A DNA stretch of 32,661 nucleotides. Origin: Pseudomonas sp. BGr12 (lineage in GTDB: Bacteria; Pseudomonadota; Gammaproteobacteria; Pseudomonadales; Pseudomonadaceae). The notes beneath the pieces are model-generated. The model was given only the letters and a program-made list of their open reading frames with translations, had not been told where the DNA came from and did not search any database. A program made the position numbers and the translations under genes. The stretch is from NCBI RefSeq assembly GCF_030272895.1, contig NZ_JALRNF010000053.1:1-32661 (forward strand), given 5' to 3'. Position 1 is the first letter of the stretch. Each line of letters starts with the position of its first letter. Positions 1 to 6,675 of the stretch are shown here, piece by piece.

Positions 1-111
1 GGTGGTTTTTGGGGTGTTCTCTTTGGGGGGGGGTGGGGGGGGGGGGGGGGTGGTGGGGGGGTGGCGCCGTTTGTTTTTTTTCCCCCCCATCACCTATCGG
101 GGGGGAAACCC
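1..111. other. Low-complexity G-rich contig start, probable artefact
   Basis: This stretch is dominated by G runs (one block from about 25 to 62), then a T run and C runs, with composition quite unlike the balanced GC-rich coding DNA that follows. No credible gene is present; the small open frame over it is glycine-rich noise. Bases 112-123 (CCCGCTCCCACA) match the outer end of the REP elements seen elsewhere in the window. A REP probably lies between the missing upstream gene and flhA, and the sequence or assembly collapses there. Confidence 0.7.
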
Positions 112-155
112 CCGCTCCCACATGATTCCGCGATCCATTCAACACAATTTCAAAG

Positions 156-172
156 TTGGAAAGCTTTTTGCA
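156..172 (+). promoter_or_regulatory. Candidate sigma-54 promoter of flhA
   Basis: The sequence TTGGAAAGCTTTTTGCA has GG at 158-159 and GC at 170-171, exactly the 12-base register of the -24/-12 sigma-54 consensus (TGGCAC-N5-TTGCA). Transcription would start near 183-184, about 50 bases before the flhA start. The -24 half is weak beyond GG, the -12 half is good. Flagellar export and regulatory genes of Pseudomonas are commonly RpoN/FleQ dependent, which fits. Confidence 0.55.
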
Positions 173-234
173 GAGAGCTGCGCAACGCACGTCGTTCGCG
201 TCAAAGTTTTGCTTGAGCTCAACGAGGAATACCG

Positions 235-2364
235 GTGGATCGCTCTCAGTTAATCAGCAGTGCCCGTAACAACCTGGCCGGGTTGGGTCGGGGCAATCTG
301 GGTGTGCCGCTGCTGTTGCTGGTGATGCTGGCAATGATGATGTTGCCGATCCCGCCGTTCTTGCTCGACGTGTTCTTCACCTTCAACATCGCCCTGTCGA
401 TCGTGGTCCTGCTGGTCTGCGTCTACGCCTTGCGCCCCCTGGACTTTGCTGCCTTCCCGACCATCCTGCTGGTGGCGACCCTGTTGCGCCTGGCCCTGAA
501 CGTGGCTTCCACGCGGGTGGTGATGCTCCATGGCCACGACGGTCACGCCGCCGCCGGTAAGGTGATCCAGGCCTTCGGCGAGGTGGTGATCGGCGGTAAC
601 TACGTGGTCGGTATCGTGGTCTTCGCGATCCTGATGATCATCAACTTCGTGGTGGTGACCAAAGGTGCCGGGCGGATTTCCGAGGTGAGCGCGCGCTTCA
701 CCCTCGATGCCATGCCCGGCAAGCAGATGGCCATCGATGCCGATCTCAACGCCGGCCTGATCGACCAGACCCAGGCCAAGTCGCGCCGCGCCGAAGTGGC
801 CCAGGAGGCCGAGTTCTACGGTTCGATGGACGGTGCCAGCAAGTTCGTGCGTGGTGACGCCATCGCCGGCCTGTTGATCCTCTTCATCAACCTGATCGGC
901 GGCATGGCCGTCGGCATGTTCCAGCACAACATGGCCTTCGCCGACGCCGGCAAGGTGTATGCGCTGCTGACCATCGGTGACGGTTTGGTGGCGCAATTGC
1001 CATCGCTGCTGCTGTCCACCGCCGCCGCGATCATGGTGACCCGTGCCTCCGGTTCCGAAGACATGGGGCGGCAGATCAACCGGCAGATGTTCGACTCGCC
1101 CAAGGCCCTGGCCGTGTCGGCCGGCCTGATGATCGTCATGGGCCTGGTGCCGGGCATGCCGCACATCGCCTTCCTCAGCCTCGGCCTGCTGGCCGGTGGC
1201 GGCGCCTACCTGGTCTGGCGCAAGCAGAACCAGGCCAAGGCCAAGGCCCTGGAAGAAGTCCAGCGCCAGCAGGACCAGTTGCCGTCGCCACAGCGCGCCC
1301 TGGAAACCAAGGAGCTGGGCTGGGACGACGTCACCCCGATCGACATGATCGGCCTGGAAGTGGGCTATCGCCTGATTCCGCTGGTCGACCGCAACCAGGG
1401 CGGCCAGTTGCTGGCGCGGATCAAGGGCGTGCGCAAGAAGCTGTCCCAGGACCTGGGTTTCCTGATGCCCACCGTACACATCCGCGACAACCTCGACCTG
1501 GCCCCCAGCGCCTACCGCCTGACCCTGATGGGGGTGATCCTGGCCGAGGCCGAGATCTACCCGGACCGGGAGCTTGCGATCAACCCCGGGCAAGTGTTCG
1601 GCACCCTCAATGGCATCGCCGCCCGCGACCCGGCCTTTGGCCTGGAAGCGGTGTGGATCGACGTCAACCAGCGCAGCCAGGCGCAGTCGCTGGGCTACAC
1701 CGTGGTCGACGCCAGCACGGTGGTCGCCACGCACCTGAACCAGATCCTGCACAAGCACTGCCACGAGCTGATCGGTCACGAAGAGGTCCAGCAGTTGCTG
1801 CAGGTGCTGGCCAAGGCGTCACCTAAACTTGCCGAAGAGTTGGTGCCGGGTGTCATTTCGTTGTCGGGCCTGCTCAAGGTCCTGCAGGCGTTGCTCGCCG
1901 AGCAGGTGCCGGTGCGCGATATCCGCAGCATTGCCGAGGCCATCGCCAACAATGCGGCCAAGAGTCAAGATACCGCCGCGCTGGTCGCCGTGGTGCGCGT
2001 CGGATTGTGTCGCGCCATCGTGCAAAGCATTGTCGGCGTTGAGTCCGAGCTGCCTGTGATCACCCTTGAGCCAAGGTTGGAACAGATTTTGCTCAATAGT
2101 CTGCAAAGGGCCGGGCAAGGTCAGGAAGACGGTGTTCTTCTGGAGCCGAGCATGGCCGAAAAGCTTCAGCGTTCGTTGATCGAAGCGGCCCAGCGTCAGG
2201 AGATGCAGGGGCAGCCGGCGATCCTCCTGGTCGCAGGACCGGTACGAGCGATGCTGTCGCGCTTCGGCCGCCTGGCTGTACCGAATTTGCATGTTTTGGC
2301 GTATCAGGAAATACCTGACAACAAGCAAGTCACCATCGTTGCCACAGTAGGCCCCAACGGCTGA
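235..2364 (+). CDS. flhA: Flagellar export gate protein FlhA
   Basis: FlhA is the largest inner-membrane component of the flagellar type III export apparatus. It couples proton flow to export and docks chaperone-substrate complexes on its cytoplasmic ring. The 709-residue product has about eight hydrophobic segments in the first ~330 residues, the conserved FHIPEP-type cytoplasmic loop (FTLDAMPGKQMAIDADL), then a soluble C-terminal half (~350-709). Length fits the family. The start is GTG, preceded five bases upstream by GAGGAA (224-229); the resulting N-terminus MDRSQLISSARNN matches what I recall of Pseudomonas FlhA. It heads the flhA-flhF-fleN-fliA run; the usual upstream neighbour flhB would lie beyond the window. 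Confidence 0.97.
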   Translation: MDRSQLISSARNNLAGLGRGNLGVPLLLLVMLAMMMLPIPPFLLDVFFTFNIALSIVVLLVCVYALRPLDFAAFPTILLVATLLRLALNVASTRVVMLHGHDGHAAAGKVIQAFGEVVIGGNYVVGIVVFAILMIINFVVVTKGAGRISEVSARFTLDAMPGKQMAIDADLNAGLIDQTQAKSRRAEVAQEAEFYGSMDGASKFVRGDAIAGLLILFINLIGGMAVGMFQHNMAFADAGKVYALLTIGDGLVAQLPSLLLSTAAAIMVTRASGSEDMGRQINRQMFDSPKALAVSAGLMIVMGLVPGMPHIAFLSLGLLAGGGAYLVWRKQNQAKAKALEEVQRQQDQLPSPQRALETKELGWDDVTPIDMIGLEVGYRLIPLVDRNQGGQLLARIKGVRKKLSQDLGFLMPTVHIRDNLDLAPSAYRLTLMGVILAEAEIYPDRELAINPGQVFGTLNGIAARDPAFGLEAVWIDVNQRSQAQSLGYTVVDASTVVATHLNQILHKHCHELIGHEEVQQLLQVLAKASPKLAEELVPGVISLSGLLKVLQALLAEQVPVRDIRSIAEAIANNAAKSQDTAALVAVVRVGLCRAIVQSIVGVESELPVITLEPRLEQILLNSLQRAGQGQEDGVLLEPSMAEKLQRSLIEAAQRQEMQGQPAILLVAGPVRAMLSRFGRLAVPNLHVLAYQEIPDNKQVTIVATVGPNG

Positions 2365-2375
2365 GGTAGTGGGTT

Positions 2376-3686
2376 ATGCAAGTTAAGCGTTTTTTCGCCG
2401 CCGATATGCGTCAGGCCATGAAGCTGGTTCGAGATGAGCTGGGGGCTGACGCCGCCATCATCGGCAACCGACGGATTGCTGGCGGTGTCGAGCTGACGGC
2501 TGCGCTGGACTACAAGCTGTCCGCCCTGGCGCCACGGGTTCCGAACGTCGAGCTCGAAGATGAATTGCGCAAGACCCAGTCGCGCATCGTCACCGCCCAG
2601 GCCGAGCTCAGCAGTCGCAGCGAAAGCGAGGACGGTAATCGCCAGTTGTTCGCCGGGCTGCCGCTGACCGCTTCCGAGCCGTTGGTCGAGCCTCATGTCG
2701 ACGTGCCGGCCGCCCCGGCTGTCGCCCCTGCCGCGCCGGTCGACCCGCGCCTGTTCGATGCCATGCGCTCGGAGCTCAGCGGCCTGCGCGAGCTGCTCGA
2801 AGTGCAGCTCGGCTCCCTTGCCTGGAGCCAGCTGCAAGGCAACCAGCCGCAGCAGGCCAACCTCTGGCGACGCCTGCAGCGTATCGGCCTGTCCGGCCCG
2901 CTGGCCCGCGAGCTGCTCGACCAGACCGTCGGTATCGATGAGCAACGCCATGCCTGGCGCATGCTGCTCGCGCACCTGGCGCGGCGGATCGAGGTGCCGG
3001 AAGTCGAGCCGATCGAAGAGGGCGGGGTGATTGCCATGGTCGGCCCGGCCGGCATGGGCAAGACCACCACCCTGGCCAAGCTCGCGGCGCGCTACGTGCT
3101 CAAGTACGGCGCGCAGAACCTGGCCCTGGTGAGCATGGACAGTTTCCGCATCGGTGCCCAGGAGCAGCTCAAGACCCTGGGACGGATCCTCAATGTCTCG
3201 GTGACCCATGTCGACCCTGGCCAGTCCCTGGCCCAGGCGCTGGAGCCGTTGCTGCGCAAGCGCGTGGTGCTGATCGATACCGCCGGCCTGCAGGCCAGCG
3301 ATCCGGCCCTGCGCATGCAGCTGGAGACCCTGGCCGGTCGCGGCATCGCCGCCAGGAATTACCTGGTGCTGGCCACGACCAGCCAGAAGCAGGTGCTTAC
3401 CGCCGCCTACCACAGCTACAAGCGCTGCGGACTGGCCGGGTGCATCCTGACCAAACTCGATGAAACGGCCAGCCTGGGCGAAGTCCTGAGCCTGGCCATC
3501 AGTCATGAACTGCCAGTGGCCTATCTAACCGATGGGCCACGCATTCCTGACGATCTGCACCTGCCGCGCCGCCACCAGCTGGTCAGCCGCGCCGTCAGCG
3601 TGCAGATGCAGGATGAGCCCAGCGAAGAGGCCATGGCCGATATGTTCGCTGATCTCTACCACAGCTCCGGCAAACGTGTCGGCTGA
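2376..3686 (+). CDS. flhF: Flagellar placement GTPase FlhF
   Basis: FlhF is an SRP-family GTPase that marks the cell pole for flagellar assembly and supports flagellar gene expression. The 436-residue product has the family's N-terminal segment (MQVKRFFAADMRQAMKLVR), a variable Ala/Pro-rich stretch around residues 100-125, and an NG GTPase domain from about 150. P-loop GPAGMGKTTT lies at about 222-232, the DTAG motif near 301 and TKLDE at about 359-363, so the GTP-binding elements are intact. It starts 11 bases after flhA and is probably co-transcribed. In polar flagellates FlhF acts against FleN, encoded next. Confidence 0.96.
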   Translation: MQVKRFFAADMRQAMKLVRDELGADAAIIGNRRIAGGVELTAALDYKLSALAPRVPNVELEDELRKTQSRIVTAQAELSSRSESEDGNRQLFAGLPLTASEPLVEPHVDVPAAPAVAPAAPVDPRLFDAMRSELSGLRELLEVQLGSLAWSQLQGNQPQQANLWRRLQRIGLSGPLARELLDQTVGIDEQRHAWRMLLAHLARRIEVPEVEPIEEGGVIAMVGPAGMGKTTTLAKLAARYVLKYGAQNLALVSMDSFRIGAQEQLKTLGRILNVSVTHVDPGQSLAQALEPLLRKRVVLIDTAGLQASDPALRMQLETLAGRGIAARNYLVLATTSQKQVLTAAYHSYKRCGLAGCILTKLDETASLGEVLSLAISHELPVAYLTDGPRIPDDLHLPRRHQLVSRAVSVQMQDEPSEEAMADMFADLYHSSGKRVG

Positions 3687-3805
3687 GGTGATTGTGAAGA
3701 CGTTGCAAAGTATCTGCATAGATGGTCTGCCATGCATTTTTCAGGTGTTGAAAGCGCAGCCGTTCATGTGGCCTCGGTCTAAGCAAGACAAGGTAATGAA
3801 CAAAC

Positions 3806-4639
3806 ATGGGTAGCATGCATCCCGTACAGGTGATCGCCGTAACTGGCGGCAAAGGTGGCGTCGGCAAGACCAACGTGTCGGTGAACCTGTCATTGGCGCT
3901 GGCAGAGCTTGGCCGTCGGGTCATGCTGCTGGACGCCGACCTGGGCCTGGCCAACGTCGACGTTCTGCTGGGCCTGACCCCGAAACGGACCCTGGCCGAT
4001 GTGATCGAAGGCCGCTGCGAACTGCGCGACGTATTGCTGCAGGGGCCGGGCGGCGTGCGCATCGTGCCGGCTGCGTCCGGCACCCAGAGCATGGTGCACC
4101 TGGCGCCGGCCCAGCACGCCGGCCTGATCCAGGCCTTCAGCGAAATCGGCGACAACCTCGATGTGCTGGTGATCGACACCGCTGCGGGTATCGGTGACTC
4201 GGTAGTCAGCTTCGTGCGCGCCGCCCAGGAAGTGCTGTTGGTGGTGTGTGACGAACCGACCTCGATCACCGACGCCTACGCACTGATCAAACTGCTCAAC
4301 CGCGACTACGGCATGAACCGTTTCCGCGTCCTGGCCAACATGGCGCAAAGCCCGCAGGAAGGGCGCAACCTGTTCGCCAAGTTGACCAAGGTCACGGATC
4401 GCTTCCTCGACGTGGCCCTACAATACGTCGGTGCGGTGCCTTACGACGAATGCGTGCGCAAGGCGGTGCAGAAGCAGCGTGCGGTCTATGAAGCCTTCCC
4501 GCGCTCCAAGTGCGCGCTGGCGTTCAAGGCCATCGCCCAGAAGGTCGACAGCTGGCCGCTGCCTGCCAATCCGCGTGGCCACCTTGAGTTTTTCGTCGAG
4601 CGTCTGGTGCAACCGACCAGCGCGGGACCTGTGCTATGA
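3806..4639 (+). CDS. fleN: Flagellar number regulator FleN (FlhG/MinD-like ATPase)
   Basis: FleN is a MinD/ParA-type ATPase that limits flagellar number by antagonising the master activator FleQ. The 277-residue product carries a deviant Walker A motif GGKGGVGKTN with signature Lys16 and P-loop Lys21, the LDADLGLANVD motif, and VIDTAAG as Walker B. The ATG at 3806 gives an N-terminus (MGSMHPVQVIAVTGGKGG) resembling Pseudomonas FleN; an in-frame ATG at 3815 is an alternative. A 119-base gap separates it from flhF, larger than other gaps in the run; I saw no convincing promoter there. Its TGA overlaps the fliA ATG (ATGA), suggesting translational coupling. Confidence 0.95.
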   Translation: MGSMHPVQVIAVTGGKGGVGKTNVSVNLSLALAELGRRVMLLDADLGLANVDVLLGLTPKRTLADVIEGRCELRDVLLQGPGGVRIVPAASGTQSMVHLAPAQHAGLIQAFSEIGDNLDVLVIDTAAGIGDSVVSFVRAAQEVLLVVCDEPTSITDAYALIKLLNRDYGMNRFRVLANMAQSPQEGRNLFAKLTKVTDRFLDVALQYVGAVPYDECVRKAVQKQRAVYEAFPRSKCALAFKAIAQKVDSWPLPANPRGHLEFFVERLVQPTSAGPVL

Positions 4640-5376
4640 ATGCCAGCGGATACCGAATGTACTGCAAGGCTTCACGCGATGCCCAATACGAATTGATCGA
4701 GCGCTACGCGCCGCTGGTCAAGCGCATCGCCTATCACTTGCTGGCACGTTTGCCGGCCAGTGTGCAGGTGGAGGACCTGATCCAGGCCGGGATGATCGGC
4801 CTGCTCGAAGTCGCCAACAAGTACGACGCGAGCAAGGGTGCCAGTTTCGAAACCTATGCCGGTATCCGGATCCGCGGAGCAATGCTCGATGAAGTGCGCA
4901 AGGGCGACTGGGCGCCGCGCTCGGTGCACCGCAACACCCGCATGGTCAGTGACGCGATTCGCGCCATTGAAGCAAAAACCGGCCGCGACGCTAAAGATCA
5001 CGAGGTTGCTGCCGAACTCCAATTGAGTCTCGATGATTACTACGGGATTCTGAACGACACCCTGGGCAGCCGCCTGTTCAGCTTCGACGACCTGTTGCAG
5101 GACGGCGAGCATGAAGGCCTGCACGAGGATGGCGCCAGTGCCCAGCTCGAGCCTTCGCGCGACCTCGAAGATGAACGCTTCCAGAAGGCCCTGGCCGAGG
5201 CCATCGCCAACCTGCCGGAGCGCGAGCGCCTGGTACTGGCGCTGTATTACGACGAGGAGCTGAACCTCAAGGAAATCGGCGAGGTGCTGGGGGTCAGCGA
5301 GTCACGTGTCAGCCAGTTGCACAGCCAGTGCGCGGCGCGTCTGCGCAGTCGCCTGGGAGAATGGCGGGCGCGTTGA
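4636..5376 (+). CDS. fliA: Flagellar sigma factor sigma-28 FliA
   Basis: FliA directs RNA polymerase to late flagellar and chemotaxis promoters and is held inactive by FlgM until the hook is finished. The 246-residue product shows sigma region 2 (VEDLIQAGMIGLLEVANKYD and FETYAGIRIRGAMLDEVR, about residues 35-90), region 3 (about 100-150) and a region 4 helix-turn-helix near the C-terminus (LNLKEIGEVLGVSESRVSQL). Length is typical. It overlaps fleN by four bases. Its own targets probably include the che genes that follow; a FliA-type promoter candidate is seen at 6573-6599. Confidence 0.97.
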   Translation: MNASGYRMYCKASRDAQYELIERYAPLVKRIAYHLLARLPASVQVEDLIQAGMIGLLEVANKYDASKGASFETYAGIRIRGAMLDEVRKGDWAPRSVHRNTRMVSDAIRAIEAKTGRDAKDHEVAAELQLSLDDYYGILNDTLGSRLFSFDDLLQDGEHEGLHEDGASAQLEPSRDLEDERFQKALAEAIANLPERERLVLALYYDEELNLKEIGEVLGVSESRVSQLHSQCAARLRSRLGEWRAR

Positions 5377-5424
5377 ACCCAGGTTCGATGCAGTCGCGAA
5401 AGGCATTACCCGAATTGATTGAAT

Positions 5425-5446
5425 GCGCGTTCAGTGCTGAGCGCGT
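5425..5446 (+). other. Imperfect dyad upstream of cheY
   Basis: GCGCGTTCAG at 5425-5434 can pair with CTGAGCGCGT at 5437-5446 (eight Watson-Crick pairs plus two G-U at RNA level, minimal loop). It lies 12 bases before the cheY ribosome-binding site in the 92-base fliA-cheY gap. No T-run follows, so it is not a standard terminator. It could be an operator, an mRNA processing site or chance in GC-rich DNA. Confidence 0.4.
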
Positions 5447-5468
5447 CTAAGACTGCTTGGAGGTCTAA

Positions 5469-5855
5469 TTGAACAAAGACATGAAAATCCTCATCGTCGA
5501 CGATTTCTCGACGATGCGGCGGATCATCAAGAACCTGCTGCGCGACCTGGGCTTCACCAATACTCAGGAAGCCGATGACGGCAACAGCGCGTTGCCGATG
5601 CTCGAAAGCGGTCATTTCGATTTCCTCGTGACCGACTGGAACATGCCCGGCATGTCCGGTATCGACCTGCTGCGCAAAGTGCGCGCCGATGAACGCCTCA
5701 AGCACCTGCCGGTGCTGATGGTGACTGCCGAGGCCAAGCGCGAGCAGATCATCGAAGCGGCCCAGGCCGGCGTCAACGGCTATGTGGTCAAGCCGTTCAC
5801 CGCACAGGTGCTCAAAGAAAAGATCGAGAAGATCTTCGAGCGCGTGAACAGCTAA
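5469..5855 (+). CDS. cheY: Chemotaxis response regulator CheY
   Basis: Single-domain receiver protein; phosphorylated CheY binds the flagellar switch and changes rotation. Key residues are present: the acidic pair in [12 protein letters not shown], phospho-acceptor Asp56 in VTDWNMPGM, and Lys108 in VVKPFTA (numbering from the TTG). I chose TTG at 5469 because GGAGG (5459-5463) lies five bases before it and the extra residues (MNKD) bring the length to 128, near E. coli CheY. The more often annotated ATG at 5481 (124 residues) would sit 17 bases from that site. First gene of the che run; cheZ follows after 19 bases. Confidence 0.95.
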   Translation: MNKDMKILIVDDFSTMRRIIKNLLRDLGFTNTQEADDGNSALPMLESGHFDFLVTDWNMPGMSGIDLLRKVRADERLKHLPVLMVTAEAKREQIIEAAQAGVNGYVVKPFTAQVLKEKIEKIFERVNS

Positions 5856-5874
5856 GACTCGCCACGGGGGCGCT

Positions 5875-6663
5875 ATGGAGCAATCACATTCATCCTTGGG
5901 CGAGTTCGAGTCGACGCTGAAAAAACATGCCCAGGAGCTGGTCGACAGCCTCGAGCGCGGCAAATTCGGCGACGCGGTGCAACTGATCCATCAGCTGAAC
6001 CAGACCCGTGACCGTGGCCTGTACCAGGAAGTCGGCAAACTGACCCGCGAGCTGCACAGCGCGATCGTCAGTTTCCAGATCGACCCGCACATGCCGCAGG
6101 CCGAGGAAGTGTCGCAGATCACCGACGCCACCGAACGCCTGTCCTATGTGGTCAAGCTGACCGAGGGCGCGGCCAACCGCACCATGGACCTGGTCGAGGC
6201 CAGCACACCGGTGCTCAATGAGCTCGGCGACGAAGCCCGGGCCTTGAGCGTCGACTGGCAGCGCTTCATGCGTCGCGAAGTGGCGGCGCCGGAGTTTCGC
6301 GAGCTGGCCCGGCGCGTCGACAGTTTCCTGACGCGCAGCGAGGAGGGCAACCGCAAGGTCGCCGGCCACCTCAACGACATTCTGCTGGCTCAGGACTATC
6401 AGGACCTGACCGGTCAGGTGATCAAGCGCGTCACCGCACTGGTCACCGAAGTAGAAAGCAATCTGCTCAAGCTCGTGCTGATGGCCAGTCAAGTCGACCG
6501 TTTTGCCGGTATCGAACACGACCACCAGCAGCTGCGTGCTGAAAAAGATCAAGAAAAACATCCGACTCGGGGTGAAGGTCCGCAGATTCATGCCGATAAG
6601 CGTGAAGACGTCGTGTCCGGTCAGGACGATGTCGACGATCTGCTGTCCAGCCTGGGTTTTTAG
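5875..6663 (+). CDS. cheZ: CheY-P phosphatase CheZ
   Basis: CheZ speeds dephosphorylation of CheY-P, ending the signal. The 262-residue helical protein carries the catalytic signature AQDYQDLTGQ with Asp177 and Gln181, corresponding to E. coli Asp143 and Gln147. It ends in the CheY-docking peptide DDVDDLLSSLGF. Between them (about 215-248) lies a hydrophilic linker. Length is longer than E. coli CheZ (214) but usual for Pseudomonas. The linker-coding DNA also contains a FliA-type promoter candidate (6573-6599) reading towards cheA, which starts 12 bases after the cheZ stop. Confidence 0.96.
   Translation: MEQSHSSLGEFESTLKKHAQELVDSLERGKFGDAVQLIHQLNQTRDRGLYQEVGKLTRELHSAIVSFQIDPHMPQAEEVSQITDATERLSYVVKLTEGAANRTMDLVEASTPVLNELGDEARALSVDWQRFMRREVAAPEFRELARRVDSFLTRSEEGNRKVAGHLNDILLAQDYQDLTGQVIKRVTALVTEVESNLLKLVLMASQVDRFAGIEHDHQQLRAEKDQEKHPTRGEGPQIHADKREDVVSGQDDVDDLLSSLGF
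6573..6599 (+). promoter_or_regulatory. Candidate FliA (sigma-28) promoter inside cheZ
   Basis: TGAAGGTC (6573-6580), an 11-base spacer, then GCCGATAA (6592-6599). The -10 half is a perfect match to the sigma-28 consensus GCCGATAA. The -35 half matches 5 of 8 positions of TAAAGTTT, and the 11-base spacing is exact. Transcription would begin roughly 65-70 bases before the cheA start. It overlaps codons of the CheZ linker, so part of the match may be forced by coding. Confidence 0.45.
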
Positions 6664-6675
6664 GGAGCACGTTTA

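Noticed and set aside
25..62. Poly-G tract as a regulatory G-quadruplex
   Set aside because: Composition and position at the contig end fit an artefact better; no comparable tract elsewhere in the window.
3636..3643. GCCGATAT near the end of flhF as a FliA -10 for fleN
   Set aside because: No -35 match at the proper spacing (the position holds GCCCAGCG), and the octamer lies within conserved coding.
3687..3805. Separate sigma-54 promoter for fleN in the flhF-fleN gap
   Set aside because: A TTGCAA occurs (3703-3708) but the -24 position lacks GG; no convincing -35/-10 pair was seen either.
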